A stretch of DNA of 49,259 bases from Rhodospirillales bacterium (GTDB lineage: Bacteria; Pseudomonadota; Alphaproteobacteria; Rhodospirillales; WMHbin7), in the NCBI GenBank assembly GCA_016215555.1, contig JACRJC010000043.1, forward strand, positions 1 through 49,259, in the 5' to 3' direction. Shown here piece by piece: positions 1 to 7,689 of this stretch. The translations under genes were made by a program, and so were the position numbers. The stretch's first letter is position 1, and each line of letters starts with the position of its first letter. The notes beneath the pieces are model-generated. The model did no database searches and was not told the DNA's origin. It saw nothing but the letters and a program-made list of their open reading frames with translations.

Positions 1-11
1 CGGCACGCAGG

Positions 12-69
12 CGTCTCGAAGGGTGGGGCATTTTGTCGATGCCCATCCTTCGAGACGGGCCTTCGGCCC
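12..69. repeat. Intergenic palindromic repeat
   Basis: Two nearly complementary arms (12-30 and 40-57, sharing CGTCTCGAAGG) form a long hairpin, followed at once by a small GGGCC-TTC-GGCCC hairpin at 57-69. Sequences built around CCTTCGAGACG followed by a GC hairpin are common dispersed intergenic repeats in alphaproteobacteria. It lies just downstream of the HD-GYP gene, which ends at 139 on the minus strand, so it may also stop transcription there. Family assignment is from memory of the motif. Confidence 0.6.
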
Positions 70-138
70 TCCGGAAGGCATGAGGTAAGAACTATGTCGG
101 CAATCAAACCCAATTCCACAGCAAACGTCGAAGAGCCA

Positions 139-1869
139 TTAATTCCAGATCTGGCTGCCCTTCTCGGCCACCAGACGCAGGCAGGCATCGACCACGTCGG
201 CATCGAAGCGGCTTCCCTTGCCGGCTTCGATCTCCGCCATCGCCTGGCCGATGCCCAGCGGCGGACGATAGGGCCGGTGCGAACACATGGCTTCGACGAC
301 ATCGGCGACGCCTAGTATGCGGGCTTCGAGCGGAATGTCGCCCTCGACATCTTCGGGATATCCCTTGCCATCCAGGCGCCGATGGTGATTGAGCACATTG
401 CTGGCGATCGGCCATGGCAGATCGACGGTCGACATGATGTCGTGGCCGATGCGCGGATGGTTCTTGACGATTTCGTATTCCAGATCGCTAAGCGGGCCGG
501 GCCGGTTGGTGATCTCGCTCGGCACATAGATCATGCCGATATCGTGCACCAGGCCGGACAGGTAGATGCATTCGACCATTTCCGGCGACAATTTCATCTC
601 CGAGGCGATGGCCATGGCGAGTTGAGCCACCCGCTGCTGATGGCCGGCCATGTAGGGATCGCGCATTTCCACCGTCAACGCCACCGCCTTGACGGTCCTG
701 ACCAGGGACTCCTTGATCTTCGCCGTCTCGTCATGGCGTTCGGCCTCGACCTGGCGCCTGCGCTCGACCTCGGCCTCCAATTCGCGGGTTCTGGAGATGA
801 CGATGGTTTCAAGATCGTCACGCATTTTCATCGTCTCGACCCTGGAAAGAGCCAGGCGGCGGCTGACCGTCGCCATGCCCATGACGGCGGCGCTAAGAAC
901 GATCAACAATATGGCGCCGCCAATCACCCAAGAGCCATGCATCTGGATGACGTCGATCAGGCCGTTGCTGTGGGGAAGCGCATAGGGGCCGACCTTCATG
1001 TCGCGCATCAGATCATGAACCGGCGCGTAATCGAGCGGCACAGTGAAGCCGTCGATGCCGGCGGTGTTCCTGACCCGGGCTGCGGCAGGCAAATCCATCA
1101 GGGCCAGGACGACGCGCTTGGCCAGGTCGTCCGACGCCGAGAGGGTTTTGGCGAAAGCCCATTCCGGATAGCTGCGCGTGCTGATTTCCAAGGGATAGCC
1201 GATGGGGGCGGCGGCGAAACGCAACACCTTGACCTCGGAAGCGGCGATGCGCCCATCGCGAATCATTTTCTCGATGGTGCCCGTGCGCACGAAGGCGGCG
1301 TCGGCCTTGCCTTCAAGCATGTCAAGCACGGCTTCTTCATAGGTCGGCGCCCAGCGCACCAGGCTGAAATCGTTCTCCGAAAGGCCCAGAAGCTTGAATT
1401 CCCGAATCTGCGACATCCAGCCGCCCAGCGCCATCGCATGGGTGCCGATGACGCTTTTTTTCCGCAGATCCTTGGGCTCCTTAATGTCCTTGCTGTTCGC
1501 CCGCACCGCCACCACCCCGCCCAGGCCCGAGAGCGTGCCCTTCGAGGTCGTGCGCACCAGCGTGGCCATCCGGCTGATGCCGTGGCGAACCTCGAAATCG
1601 ACATAGCATGTCGGCCCCAGAAGAAGGAACTGCAGACGTCCCTCCTTCAACAGGGCCTCATTTTCCCCATAACCGATCGGCACGATGACAAATCGCTTGT
1701 CGGGCACCGCCTGCTCCAGCGCTTGCGCCAAGGCCTCCCACTGGCGGATCGCCTCTTCCTTGCCGTTGATGGCGGTAACGCCGATGCGCACGACAGCGCC
1801 ATTCTCTTGCGCCGACAGCGGACAGGCGCAAAACAGAACAAGCAGCATGGCGAGAAGGCGCGCCATCAT
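139..1869 (-). CDS. PhnD-like periplasmic sensor with HD-GYP c-di-GMP phosphodiesterase domain
   Basis: About 576 residues. A signal segment (MMARLLAMLLVLF) leads into a periplasmic PhnD-like substrate-binding domain (about residues 25-300, with motifs such as LLLGPTCYVDFEVRHG and KADAAFVRTG). One membrane helix follows near 318-340, then a coiled coil and a C-terminal HD-GYP domain with the HDIG motif and HHRRLDGKGYP. HD-GYP proteins hydrolyse cyclic di-GMP, so a bound periplasmic ligand (possibly phosphonate- or phosphate-like) probably tunes c-di-GMP breakdown. The start is placed at the ATG overlapping the exonuclease III stop codon (ATGA), because the longer reading frame upstream merely shadows that gene. 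The overlap implies translational coupling with xthA, an unusual pairing. The ligand is unknown. Confidence 0.88.
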   Translation of the reverse strand: MMARLLAMLLVLFCACPLSAQENGAVVRIGVTAINGKEEAIRQWEALAQALEQAVPDKRFVIVPIGYGENEALLKEGRLQFLLLGPTCYVDFEVRHGISRMATLVRTTSKGTLSGLGGVVAVRANSKDIKEPKDLRKKSVIGTHAMALGGWMSQIREFKLLGLSENDFSLVRWAPTYEEAVLDMLEGKADAAFVRTGTIEKMIRDGRIAASEVKVLRFAAAPIGYPLEISTRSYPEWAFAKTLSASDDLAKRVVLALMDLPAAARVRNTAGIDGFTVPLDYAPVHDLMRDMKVGPYALPHSNGLIDVIQMHGSWVIGGAILLIVLSAAVMGMATVSRRLALSRVETMKMRDDLETIVISRTRELEAEVERRRQVEAERHDETAKIKESLVRTVKAVALTVEMRDPYMAGHQQRVAQLAMAIASEMKLSPEMVECIYLSGLVHDIGMIYVPSEITNRPGPLSDLEYEIVKNHPRIGHDIMSTVDLPWPIASNVLNHHRRLDGKGYPEDVEGDIPLEARILGVADVVEAMCSHRPYRPPLGIGQAMAEIEAGKGSRFDADVVDACLRLVAEKGSQIWN

Positions 1870-2651
1870 GGCGCGGCCTCGCTCAAGCGGCACCAGACGG
1901 GCGTGTGGTCGGAGGCTTTTTCCTTGCCCCTGGGCTCGCGGTCGATGCCGCAATCGGCCAAGCGGTCGGCAAGGCCGGGGGACAATAAAATGAAATCGAT
2001 GCGCAGGCCCAGATCGCGCGGCCAGGCGCCGGCCTGGTAATCCCAGAAGGTCCAGGCGCGCTGGGCGCCGGGATGCTTGAGCGAGAAGGCGTCGTAAAGA
2101 CCGAGATTGAGCAGGCTGCGCCACAGTTTGCGGGTCTCGGGCTGAGCCAGGGCGTCGGACGCGAAGGCCTTGGCATCGTATACGTCGCCGTCGGTGGGAA
2201 TGACATTGAAATCGCCAGCCATCAAGAAGGGAATGCCTTGTCCCAGCAGGGTCTTGGTTCTGGCGATCAGACGTTCCATCCAGGCAAGCTTGTAGGCGAA
2301 TTTTTCCGTGCCGATGGGATTGCCGTTGGGCAGGTAAAGGCCGATCACGCGCAGCCCGGCGACATCGGCCTCGACATAGCGGGCCTGGGCGTCGTCCTGC
2401 GCTCCGGGCAGTGCCGTCAGTGCGGGTTGGATCGGCGCGCGGGCCAGCAGGGCGACGCCGTTGTAGCTTTTCTGTCCAACCACCAGGGAATTGTAGCCGA
2501 TGGCCTTGAACTCCAGTTCCGGAAAGCCGGCATTTTCGGTCTTGATCTCCTGAAGCAACAAGACATCGGGCCGTGCCCGCTCGGTCCAGTCAAGGACCAA
2601 GGGCAGCCGGGCTCGGATCGAATTGACGTTCCAGGTGGCCAGAACGGGCAT
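1866..2651 (-). CDS. xthA: Exodeoxyribonuclease III
   Basis: 261 residues, the usual length for ExoIII/AP endonuclease family members. Family motifs are all present: WNVNSIRAR at the N-terminus, LLLQEIK with the metal-binding Glu, GDFNVIPTDGD, a central LRIDFILLS, and the C-terminal SDHTPVW carrying the catalytic His. The enzyme cleaves DNA 5' of abasic sites and removes 3' blocking groups in cytosolic base excision repair. It is the first gene of a two-gene minus-strand unit: its stop overlaps the start of the HD-GYP gene by 4 bases. A MITE-like element begins about 40 bases upstream of its start codon and could affect its promoter. Confidence 0.95.
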   Translation of the reverse strand: MPVLATWNVNSIRARLPLVLDWTERARPDVLLLQEIKTENAGFPELEFKAIGYNSLVVGQKSYNGVALLARAPIQPALTALPGAQDDAQARYVEADVAGLRVIGLYLPNGNPIGTEKFAYKLAWMERLIARTKTLLGQGIPFLMAGDFNVIPTDGDVYDAKAFASDALAQPETRKLWRSLLNLGLYDAFSLKHPGAQRAWTFWDYQAGAWPRDLGLRIDFILLSPGLADRLADCGIDREPRGKEKASDHTPVWCRLSEAAP

Positions 2652-2690
2652 GGCCCCCTCTCCTTCCCCAGAGGTGGCGCGACAAAGAAA

Positions 2691-2962
2691 CTAGGGTCTG
2701 TTGAGTATCAGCACGAGGACGCGACGCCAGGCATTTTGGCGCCCGGGCAGGAACGAAAGGCGCGATGGACTGGACGTCCATAAGCCTTTTGAGACGAACC
2801 CGGTCGCCAAAATGGCGGCGTCCCGAAGGGCTTGGGCGAAAAAGGCCGCCTGATACGTCGAAAATCTCGATCGTATGGCCGATACGCTCATCGATTTTCT
2901 CCTGTCATGCAGCCTTTTTCTCCTCAAGCGCGTCTCTCGCGGTGATACTCAACAGACCCTAG
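2691..2962. mobile_element. MITE-like element with perfect 20-bp terminal inverted repeats
   Basis: The 272-bp segment is bounded by CTAGGGTCTGTTGAGTATCA (2691-2710) and its exact reverse complement (2943-2962), and contains no transposase. The outer CTAG can be read as a duplicated target site, which would suit IS5-group transposition (YTAR targets); a TA duplication with slightly longer repeats is the alternative. The right-hand CTAG contains the TAG stop codon of the neighbouring A-type carrier gene, so the element inserted exactly at that stop without changing the protein. Short reading frames on both strands end in the repeats and look meaningless. The family is inferred, not looked up. 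Confidence 0.8.
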
Positions 2963-3303
2963 ACCGAGAAGGAGCTTCCGCAGCCGCAGGTCGATGAGGC
3001 GTTGGGATTGCGCAGCACGAAGGACGAGCCCGAAAGATCCTCGACGAAATCGACTTCGGTCCCGCGCAGCAGATCGATCGAGACTTCATCGACCACAACC
3101 TTGACGCCGTGGCTTTCGAAAAGCTGGTCGCCAGGCTGGGCATCGCCATCCAGGGTGATGCCGTAGGAAAAACCCGAACAGCCGCCGCCCTGAACGGAAA
3201 GGCGCAGCATCAGATCGGGATTGCCCTCGCCATCAATCAGGATGCGAACACGTTCGGCGGCGCTTTCGGTGAGCTGGATATCGGCCAAGCCGGCATCAAC
3301 CAT
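2959..3303 (-). CDS. erpA: A-type iron-sulfur carrier protein (ErpA/IscA family)
   Basis: 114 residues of the HesB/IscA/ErpA family. The three conserved cluster-binding cysteines are visible: Cys42 in QGGGCSGFSYG and Cys106/Cys108 in the C-terminal TCGCG. A-type carriers deliver Fe-S clusters from the assembly scaffold to apo-enzymes in the cytosol. The ATG at 3303 is preferred over an in-frame TTG at 3312, because the AAGGAG ribosome site lies 10 bases before the ATG but only one base before the TTG. The stop codon TAG lies inside the CTAG edge of the MITE-like element. Motifs cannot firmly separate ErpA from IscA; no isc/suf genes are adjacent, which favours the stand-alone ErpA type. Confidence 0.85.
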   Translation of the reverse strand: MVDAGLADIQLTESAAERVRILIDGEGNPDLMLRLSVQGGGCSGFSYGITLDGDAQPGDQLFESHGVKVVVDEVSIDLLRGTEVDFVEDLSGSSFVLRNPNASSTCGCGSSFSV

Positions 3304-3378
3304 GGACTGCAAACTCCTTAGGTGTAAATTGGATCAACGGATGATACTACCATGACAATATGGGGAACCGGGAGGCTT

Positions 3379-3406
3379 TTGTCAGCCCCGTAAGCCGTGC
3401 TATGTA
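3379..3406 (+). promoter_or_regulatory. Possible sigma-70 promoter for the HpnM-like gene
   Basis: TTGTCA (3379-3384) and TATGTA (3401-3406) are separated by 16 bases, about 30 bases before the start codon at 3435. The -10 box overlaps the palindrome GTGCTA-TG-TAGCAC (3398-3411 approximately), a possible operator. It was recognised by eye only. Confidence 0.35.
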
Positions 3407-3434
3407 GCACATTGTTTCTTTCCTGGAGGTCGTT

Positions 3435-4067
3435 ATGAAGCGCGTTCTCGTTCTGACCCTGCTGGCCTTTCTGCTGGCCCCGGCGGCCAAGGCCTTGGCC
3501 CAGACCGTGGATCAGGCCAAGGCGGTCGTCGATTCCTTGCATGCCGCCATGCTGGAAACCATGAAAGCCGCCCAATCCGGGCAGAATTTCCAAGCCCGTT
3601 ATGCCAAGCTGACCCCCTCGCTTGAAAAGAACTATGCCTTCGCCGATATGGCGCGCATCGCCTCGGGCAGCCACTGGGCCAGCTTCTCGGACGACGAGAA
3701 GGGCAAGGTCGCCAAGGCCTATGCCCGTATGTCGGCTTCGACCTACGCCGCCCGCCTGACCGGCTTCTCGGGCGAGCGATTCGAAACCTTGGGCGCCGAG
3801 CCCCTGCCCGCTCCCGCCCAGGCGGTGATGGTCTCCAGCCAGATCGTGCGCCCAGCCGACAAGCCGGTCCCCATTTCCTACCGCGTTCAGCAGACGGCGG
3901 ACGGATTGCGCATCGTCGATGTCTATTACGACGGCGCGGTCAGCGAGCTGGCCACCCAGCGCTCGCAATATCTGTCGATCCTGCGCGACAAGGGCTCGAC
4001 CGGTCTGCTGGCTCGTCTGAATGAGTTGGCCGACGATCTGGCGACCGGCAAGGCCTCGGCGAAGTAG
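3435..4067 (+). CDS. hpnM: MlaC/Ttg2D-type periplasmic lipid-binding protein, HpnM-like
   Basis: 210 residues with a clear signal peptide (MKRVLVLTLLAFLLAPAAKA, cleavage near ALA-QT) and the tolC/Ttg2 (MlaC) fold pattern: an N-terminal helical part with FADMARIASGSHWASFSDDEK and a C-terminal VPISYRVQQTADGLRIVDVYYDG. MlaC proteins carry lipids through the periplasm. HpnM is the homologue associated with hopanoid genes, and the call rests on its neighbour, an HpnN-type RND transporter that ends 3 bases away on the opposite strand. A plain MlaC role remains possible. A GGAGG ribosome site precedes the ATG. Confidence 0.75.
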   Translation: MKRVLVLTLLAFLLAPAAKALAQTVDQAKAVVDSLHAAMLETMKAAQSGQNFQARYAKLTPSLEKNYAFADMARIASGSHWASFSDDEKGKVAKAYARMSASTYAARLTGFSGERFETLGAEPLPAPAQAVMVSSQIVRPADKPVPISYRVQQTADGLRIVDVYYDGAVSELATQRSQYLSILRDKGSTGLLARLNELADDLATGKASAK

Positions 4068-4069
4068 GC

Positions 4070-6661
4070 TCAGTCCTTCCGCTTCCACACCTGCATCAGG
4101 GCAGGCAGGAAGAACAGGGTCGCCGCCAGCACCAGCGACAGGGCGGCGGCCAGCAGGATGCCCATGTTCGAGGTGCCGGGATGGCTGGAAACGGCCAGGC
4201 TTCCGAAGGACACCATGGTCGTCAAGGCCGAGAAGATGACGGCCCTAGGCGTGGTGGTGGCAAGCACCTTGGACGTATCCTTTTCCAGCTTTTCGCGGAA
4301 GACGAATTGGATGCCGTTGGCGATGCCAAGCCCGAACAAAAGCGGCAGCACGATGACGTTGGCGAAATTGAAGGGCAGCCCGCCGATCACGCTGACCGGC
4401 AACAGCAGCAGCGCGGCCAGCAGCAGGGGCGCGAAGACCAGCGCCACTTCGCGCAGGCGCCTTAGCAGCAAAGCCATCAGCAGCAGCAGACACGTCAGGG
4501 TCAGCAGCGTGGCCTGCTGAAAGGCCCCAATCACGGTCAGCGAGGCTTCGTAGATGGTGACCGGCCCACCGGCGGCGTTTGGGGCCACCGTTCGCACCGC
4601 CGCCACGAATCTGGCCAGCGCCGCCTGGTCCTTCATGTCGCCCTTGGGATAGGCCTTGACCTTGACCCGGCCATCCCGGGCGATTTCGTTGTCGCGCAGA
4701 TCCTTGGGCAAATCGTCGATTCCGAACGGCGCCGCCCCCAGGCTGCGCTTCAAATCGTTCAAGCGGTTGACGATGCCGCCCACGGCGCGCCGCTCGTACT
4801 CGCTACGGGCCTCGGTCGAATCGGGCAGATTCGACAGCGCCTTCATCAGCCTTGCCGCCGCCGGATTGGGCGATTGGCTTAAGCGATCCAGGAAAGTCTG
4901 GAAAGCGAGACGCGTCTCGGCCTCGCTGGGTTTGGCGGCATGGGTATCGGTCAACAAGGGCGACAGGAACATGGACATCATCGACAGGCTGTCCAACTTG
5001 ACGTCCTGGTCCTTGGGCACATAGTCGGCGATCGAGGAGGCCTCGGCCACTTCCGGCAACCGGCGCAGACGCTGGGCTATCGCATCGGCCTCGGCCAGAT
5101 TGGCCGCCAGAATGGTGACGCCATAGGGCCCCGAGCGCGGCTTGTCGGCAATGTCGAACAAGGTCGATACCGATTCGGTGTGAGGATCCTTCAGGCGCAA
5201 GGGGTCGAAGTCGAAACGCACGCCGGGCAGGAAGGCGGCCCCGGACAAGGCCAGCAGGGCGGCCACCGCCACCACGGCCTTGGGATGGCCGATCGATAGC
5301 CCGCGCCCGGCCGCCTGTTCGCCCCCTCGGGGCGGCAGGCGCGGCGGCCAGAGGGACAGCAGGGCCGGCAAGAGTGTCAGATTGCAGATCAGGGCCACGA
5401 ACATGCTGACGCCGGCAATATGGCCCAGTTCGGCCAACCCCAGATAATCGGTGGGCAGGAATGAAAAGAATCCGATGGCCGCAGTGACGGCGCAGAAGGC
5501 CAGCGGCCCGCCCACCGTACGCGCCGCCCAGACCAGGGCGGCCTCGATACCCTCGCCGCGCTCGACGGCTTCGCGGAAGCGCAGGGCGAAATGGATGCCG
5601 AAATCGACGCCGAGGCCAATGAACAAAACGGCGAAAGCCACCGAAATCAGGTTGAGCTTGGCCACCGCCAGCGTGGCATAGGCCGTCGATAGCACCAGCC
5701 CTGCCAGCAGCGTCGCCAACACCGATCCCACCAGACGCCCGTTGCGAAAACCGATCACCAGAAGGCCGATCACCAATGAGATAGCGGCGGCATTGGCCCA
5801 GCCCATGCCCTCGGCGACGCTTTTCAATTCCTCGTCGGCCAGGGCCACCGAGCCGGTCAGCCGCACGCGCACGCCCTGCGACGGCGCCAAGCCCAGATTG
5901 GCCGCAATCTCGCGCACGGCTTTCATGGCCGCGCCGGCCGGCGACAGCGAGCCATGATCCATCTTGAGCGACAGCATGATGAAACGCCGCCCCTTCTTGC
6001 TGCTTGCCTCTCCGCTCATCATGTTGCGCCAGGACAGGGTCTTGAATTGTCCCACCGCCTGGGCCTCGGCGATCTCGGCCAGGGCGTCGAGCACGGGCGC
6101 CACCGTCAAACCCGGCCCGGCCAGACCCTTGCGCTCGGCATCGACGGCCAGTTCCAGCACATGAAACAGGCCGCGAAGGCTGGGATCGCGCCACAGGCTG
6201 GCCAGAAAGGGTTGCGCCTTGGCCAGGCGGTCGCTCAACTGTTCCAGCCCTTCCGGGCTTTCATAAAGCAGGCCGTTGGTGCGAAAGAAGACGTCGCCCT
6301 CGATGTCCTGGACTTCCAAGAACAAATCCGGGCGCTTGCGCAGTGCTTGAACCAGCATCAAGGCCGCATCGTCGGCAAGGTCGGGGGTGTCGCCATCGAC
6401 CACCGCCACCAGCGTGTCCCCGGCCTTGGGAAAGGCGTCCGATATCTCGGAAGACAGGCGCTGGAAAGGCAGATCGGGCGACAGCATGCCGCCGGTATCG
6501 GTGCGTATCTTGATATGGATGACCGCCCAGGCGCCGCCCAGCGCCACCAGCAAGGCGTAGAACAAAACCACAGGCAGGGCAAAGCGGCAAACCAGACGAA
6601 TCAGGTTCGAGAGCAGATCAAGGGCAAGTTGGGAAAAACGGATGCGCATGGCCGGGGTCAT
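4070..6661 (-). CDS. hpnN: MMPL/RND-family hopanoid-associated transporter
   Basis: About 863 residues with the duplicated RND layout: an N-terminal helix (about 20-45), a periplasmic loop, a block of five or six membrane helices (about 270-440), a second loop starting with a helix near 460-480, and a C-terminal helix block (about 710-850). This matches MMPL-family HpnN, which moves hopanoids from the inner to the outer membrane. The shuttle-type protein HpnM is encoded convergently, with ends 3 bases apart. The ATG at 6661 is chosen; an in-frame TTG at 6685 and an ATG at 6649 are alternatives and none has a strong ribosome site. The DUF192 gene lies about 30 bases upstream on the same strand. 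Confidence 0.85.
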   Translation of the reverse strand: MTPAMRIRFSQLALDLLSNLIRLVCRFALPVVLFYALLVALGGAWAVIHIKIRTDTGGMLSPDLPFQRLSSEISDAFPKAGDTLVAVVDGDTPDLADDAALMLVQALRKRPDLFLEVQDIEGDVFFRTNGLLYESPEGLEQLSDRLAKAQPFLASLWRDPSLRGLFHVLELAVDAERKGLAGPGLTVAPVLDALAEIAEAQAVGQFKTLSWRNMMSGEASSKKGRRFIMLSLKMDHGSLSPAGAAMKAVREIAANLGLAPSQGVRVRLTGSVALADEELKSVAEGMGWANAAAISLVIGLLVIGFRNGRLVGSVLATLLAGLVLSTAYATLAVAKLNLISVAFAVLFIGLGVDFGIHFALRFREAVERGEGIEAALVWAARTVGGPLAFCAVTAAIGFFSFLPTDYLGLAELGHIAGVSMFVALICNLTLLPALLSLWPPRLPPRGGEQAAGRGLSIGHPKAVVAVAALLALSGAAFLPGVRFDFDPLRLKDPHTESVSTLFDIADKPRSGPYGVTILAANLAEADAIAQRLRRLPEVAEASSIADYVPKDQDVKLDSLSMMSMFLSPLLTDTHAAKPSEAETRLAFQTFLDRLSQSPNPAAARLMKALSNLPDSTEARSEYERRAVGGIVNRLNDLKRSLGAAPFGIDDLPKDLRDNEIARDGRVKVKAYPKGDMKDQAALARFVAAVRTVAPNAAGGPVTIYEASLTVIGAFQQATLLTLTCLLLLMALLLRRLREVALVFAPLLLAALLLLPVSVIGGLPFNFANVIVLPLLFGLGIANGIQFVFREKLEKDTSKVLATTTPRAVIFSALTTMVSFGSLAVSSHPGTSNMGILLAAALSLVLAATLFFLPALMQVWKRKD

Positions 6662-6692
6662 AGCATTCCGATGTTGCCGCGACAATCATAGT

Positions 6693-7178
6693 TCAAGGGG
6701 CAAGCCCCTTGACCACGCGGTCACCGGCCCTCAAACGCAGCCGGGAAGCCGTGCCGCCATTGATCTCGATGACGAAGCGCACCGGCTCGTCGGATGAAAT
6801 GGCGGCCAGCGAACCCGGCACGGTCCGCTCGGCGATGTTCACCACCCGGCCATCCTCGGCCACGAACAGCATGTCGAGCGGCAGCAGCGTATTCTTCATC
6901 CACATCGTCACCGGCTGCGGAGTCGCGAAATCGAACAGCATGCCGGCGTTGACGGCCAATTCACGACGAAACATCAGGCCCTTGGCGCGTTCGGCGTCGG
7001 TGGCGGCGATTTCAACGGCAAAAGCGTGGCTGGCGCCGTCCCGGCCTTGCAGCAGCAATTCCCGACGGACCGGGCTTTGCGCAAATGCCGGCAAGGCGGC
7101 CAGCAAGAAGCAAAGCCCCAGCAAAGCCGCCAGCCGTCGGCGAAGCGGGTGCCGGAAATTTTTCGTCTGAAAACGCAT
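6693..7178 (-). CDS. Secreted DUF192 family protein
   Basis: 161 residues: a positively charged N-terminus and a hydrophobic signal segment ending in ALPAFAQ, then a complete DUF192 domain with the hallmarks AKGLMFRREL, MLFDF, MWMKNTLLPLDMLFV and the C-terminal AGDRVVKG. DUF192 proteins are small secreted beta proteins whose function is not firmly established. It is the first gene of a probable minus-strand unit with hpnN. Upstream lies the AT-rich gap, so its promoter should be in about 7180-7260. Confidence 0.88.
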   Translation of the reverse strand: MRFQTKNFRHPLRRRLAALLGLCFLLAALPAFAQSPVRRELLLQGRDGASHAFAVEIAATDAERAKGLMFRRELAVNAGMLFDFATPQPVTMWMKNTLLPLDMLFVAEDGRVVNIAERTVPGSLAAISSDEPVRFVIEINGGTASRLRLRAGDRVVKGLAP

Positions 7179-7689
7179 GTGCTTATATTCCTTATCCGGC
7201 TCCGACGTTCCGTCAGCTTGGAATGGTCCTAACTATCAGCAATCTTAATGAGGATATTATCATTCCAAACCGCCAAGAGGCATGAAAAATTGGGGCGAAA
7301 GCGGGACGGCTGGAATTTGCTTCAAATTTTAAGCAAATACAGCATTAAATAAAAATGTTATTGTTTCAAATATATAGAGGATGATTTGCCTGTTTCATCA
7401 AATCGAATTTCGAAGTATTGTTGTCATTAGATAGGCCGAACCAACATAGGCAATATTTATATATCTTACGAATGTTGCCAATAGCCAAAAGTTCAAATTG
7501 GCCGGCAAGGAAGGGTTCGGTTGAATCGGGGAAAAGGATCTGCGGCGAGCATTCACAAGAAGCCGTGCAACTTGTTGGAATTGAAAAGGCGGTAGACGGG
7601 TACCCCCCCCACCCCCCATCCGTCCGCCGTCTCAAGGAACGCCGCGCCCCCCGAGTGCGGCGTTCCGCTTTTTGAGCCCGTCCGGTAAG
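7179..7689. other. AT-rich gene-free interval
   Basis: About 510 bases without a convincing protein gene. Bases 7230-7500 are far richer in A/T than the flanking genes. There is an 8-bp inverted repeat ATTTGCTT/AAGCAAAT (7315-7322 and 7331-7338), a run of C residues near 7603-7617, and a strong terminator hairpin at 7636-7673. Two short reading frames (minus 7366-7635, plus 7418-7675) lack ribosome sites and recognisable domains, so they are not called. Confidence 0.6.
7636..7673 (+). terminator. Rho-independent terminator, plus strand
   Basis: A perfect 10-bp stem GGAACGCCGC/GCGGCGTTCC (7636-7645 and 7657-7666) is followed by GCTTTTT. The U-tract is on the plus strand only, yet the nearest annotated gene upstream (DUF192) is on the minus strand. 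It therefore seems to end an unannotated plus-strand transcript. It lies just past the end of the LysR gene (7690, minus strand), and in that direction the trailing sequence is only TTGAG. Confidence 0.8.

Noticed and set aside
382-2040. 552-codon plus-strand frame opposite the HD-GYP gene
   Set aside because: It mirrors a well-supported gene; its product is His/Arg/Gly-rich with no domain, as expected for an antisense frame in GC-rich DNA.
2691-2927. Short frames inside the MITE-like element
   Set aside because: Both strands end in the inverted repeat and resemble no transposase; they arise from the repeat structure.
7366-7675. Two overlapping frames of 85-89 codons in the AT-rich gap
   Set aside because: No ribosome site, no domain, and they overlap a terminator hairpin.
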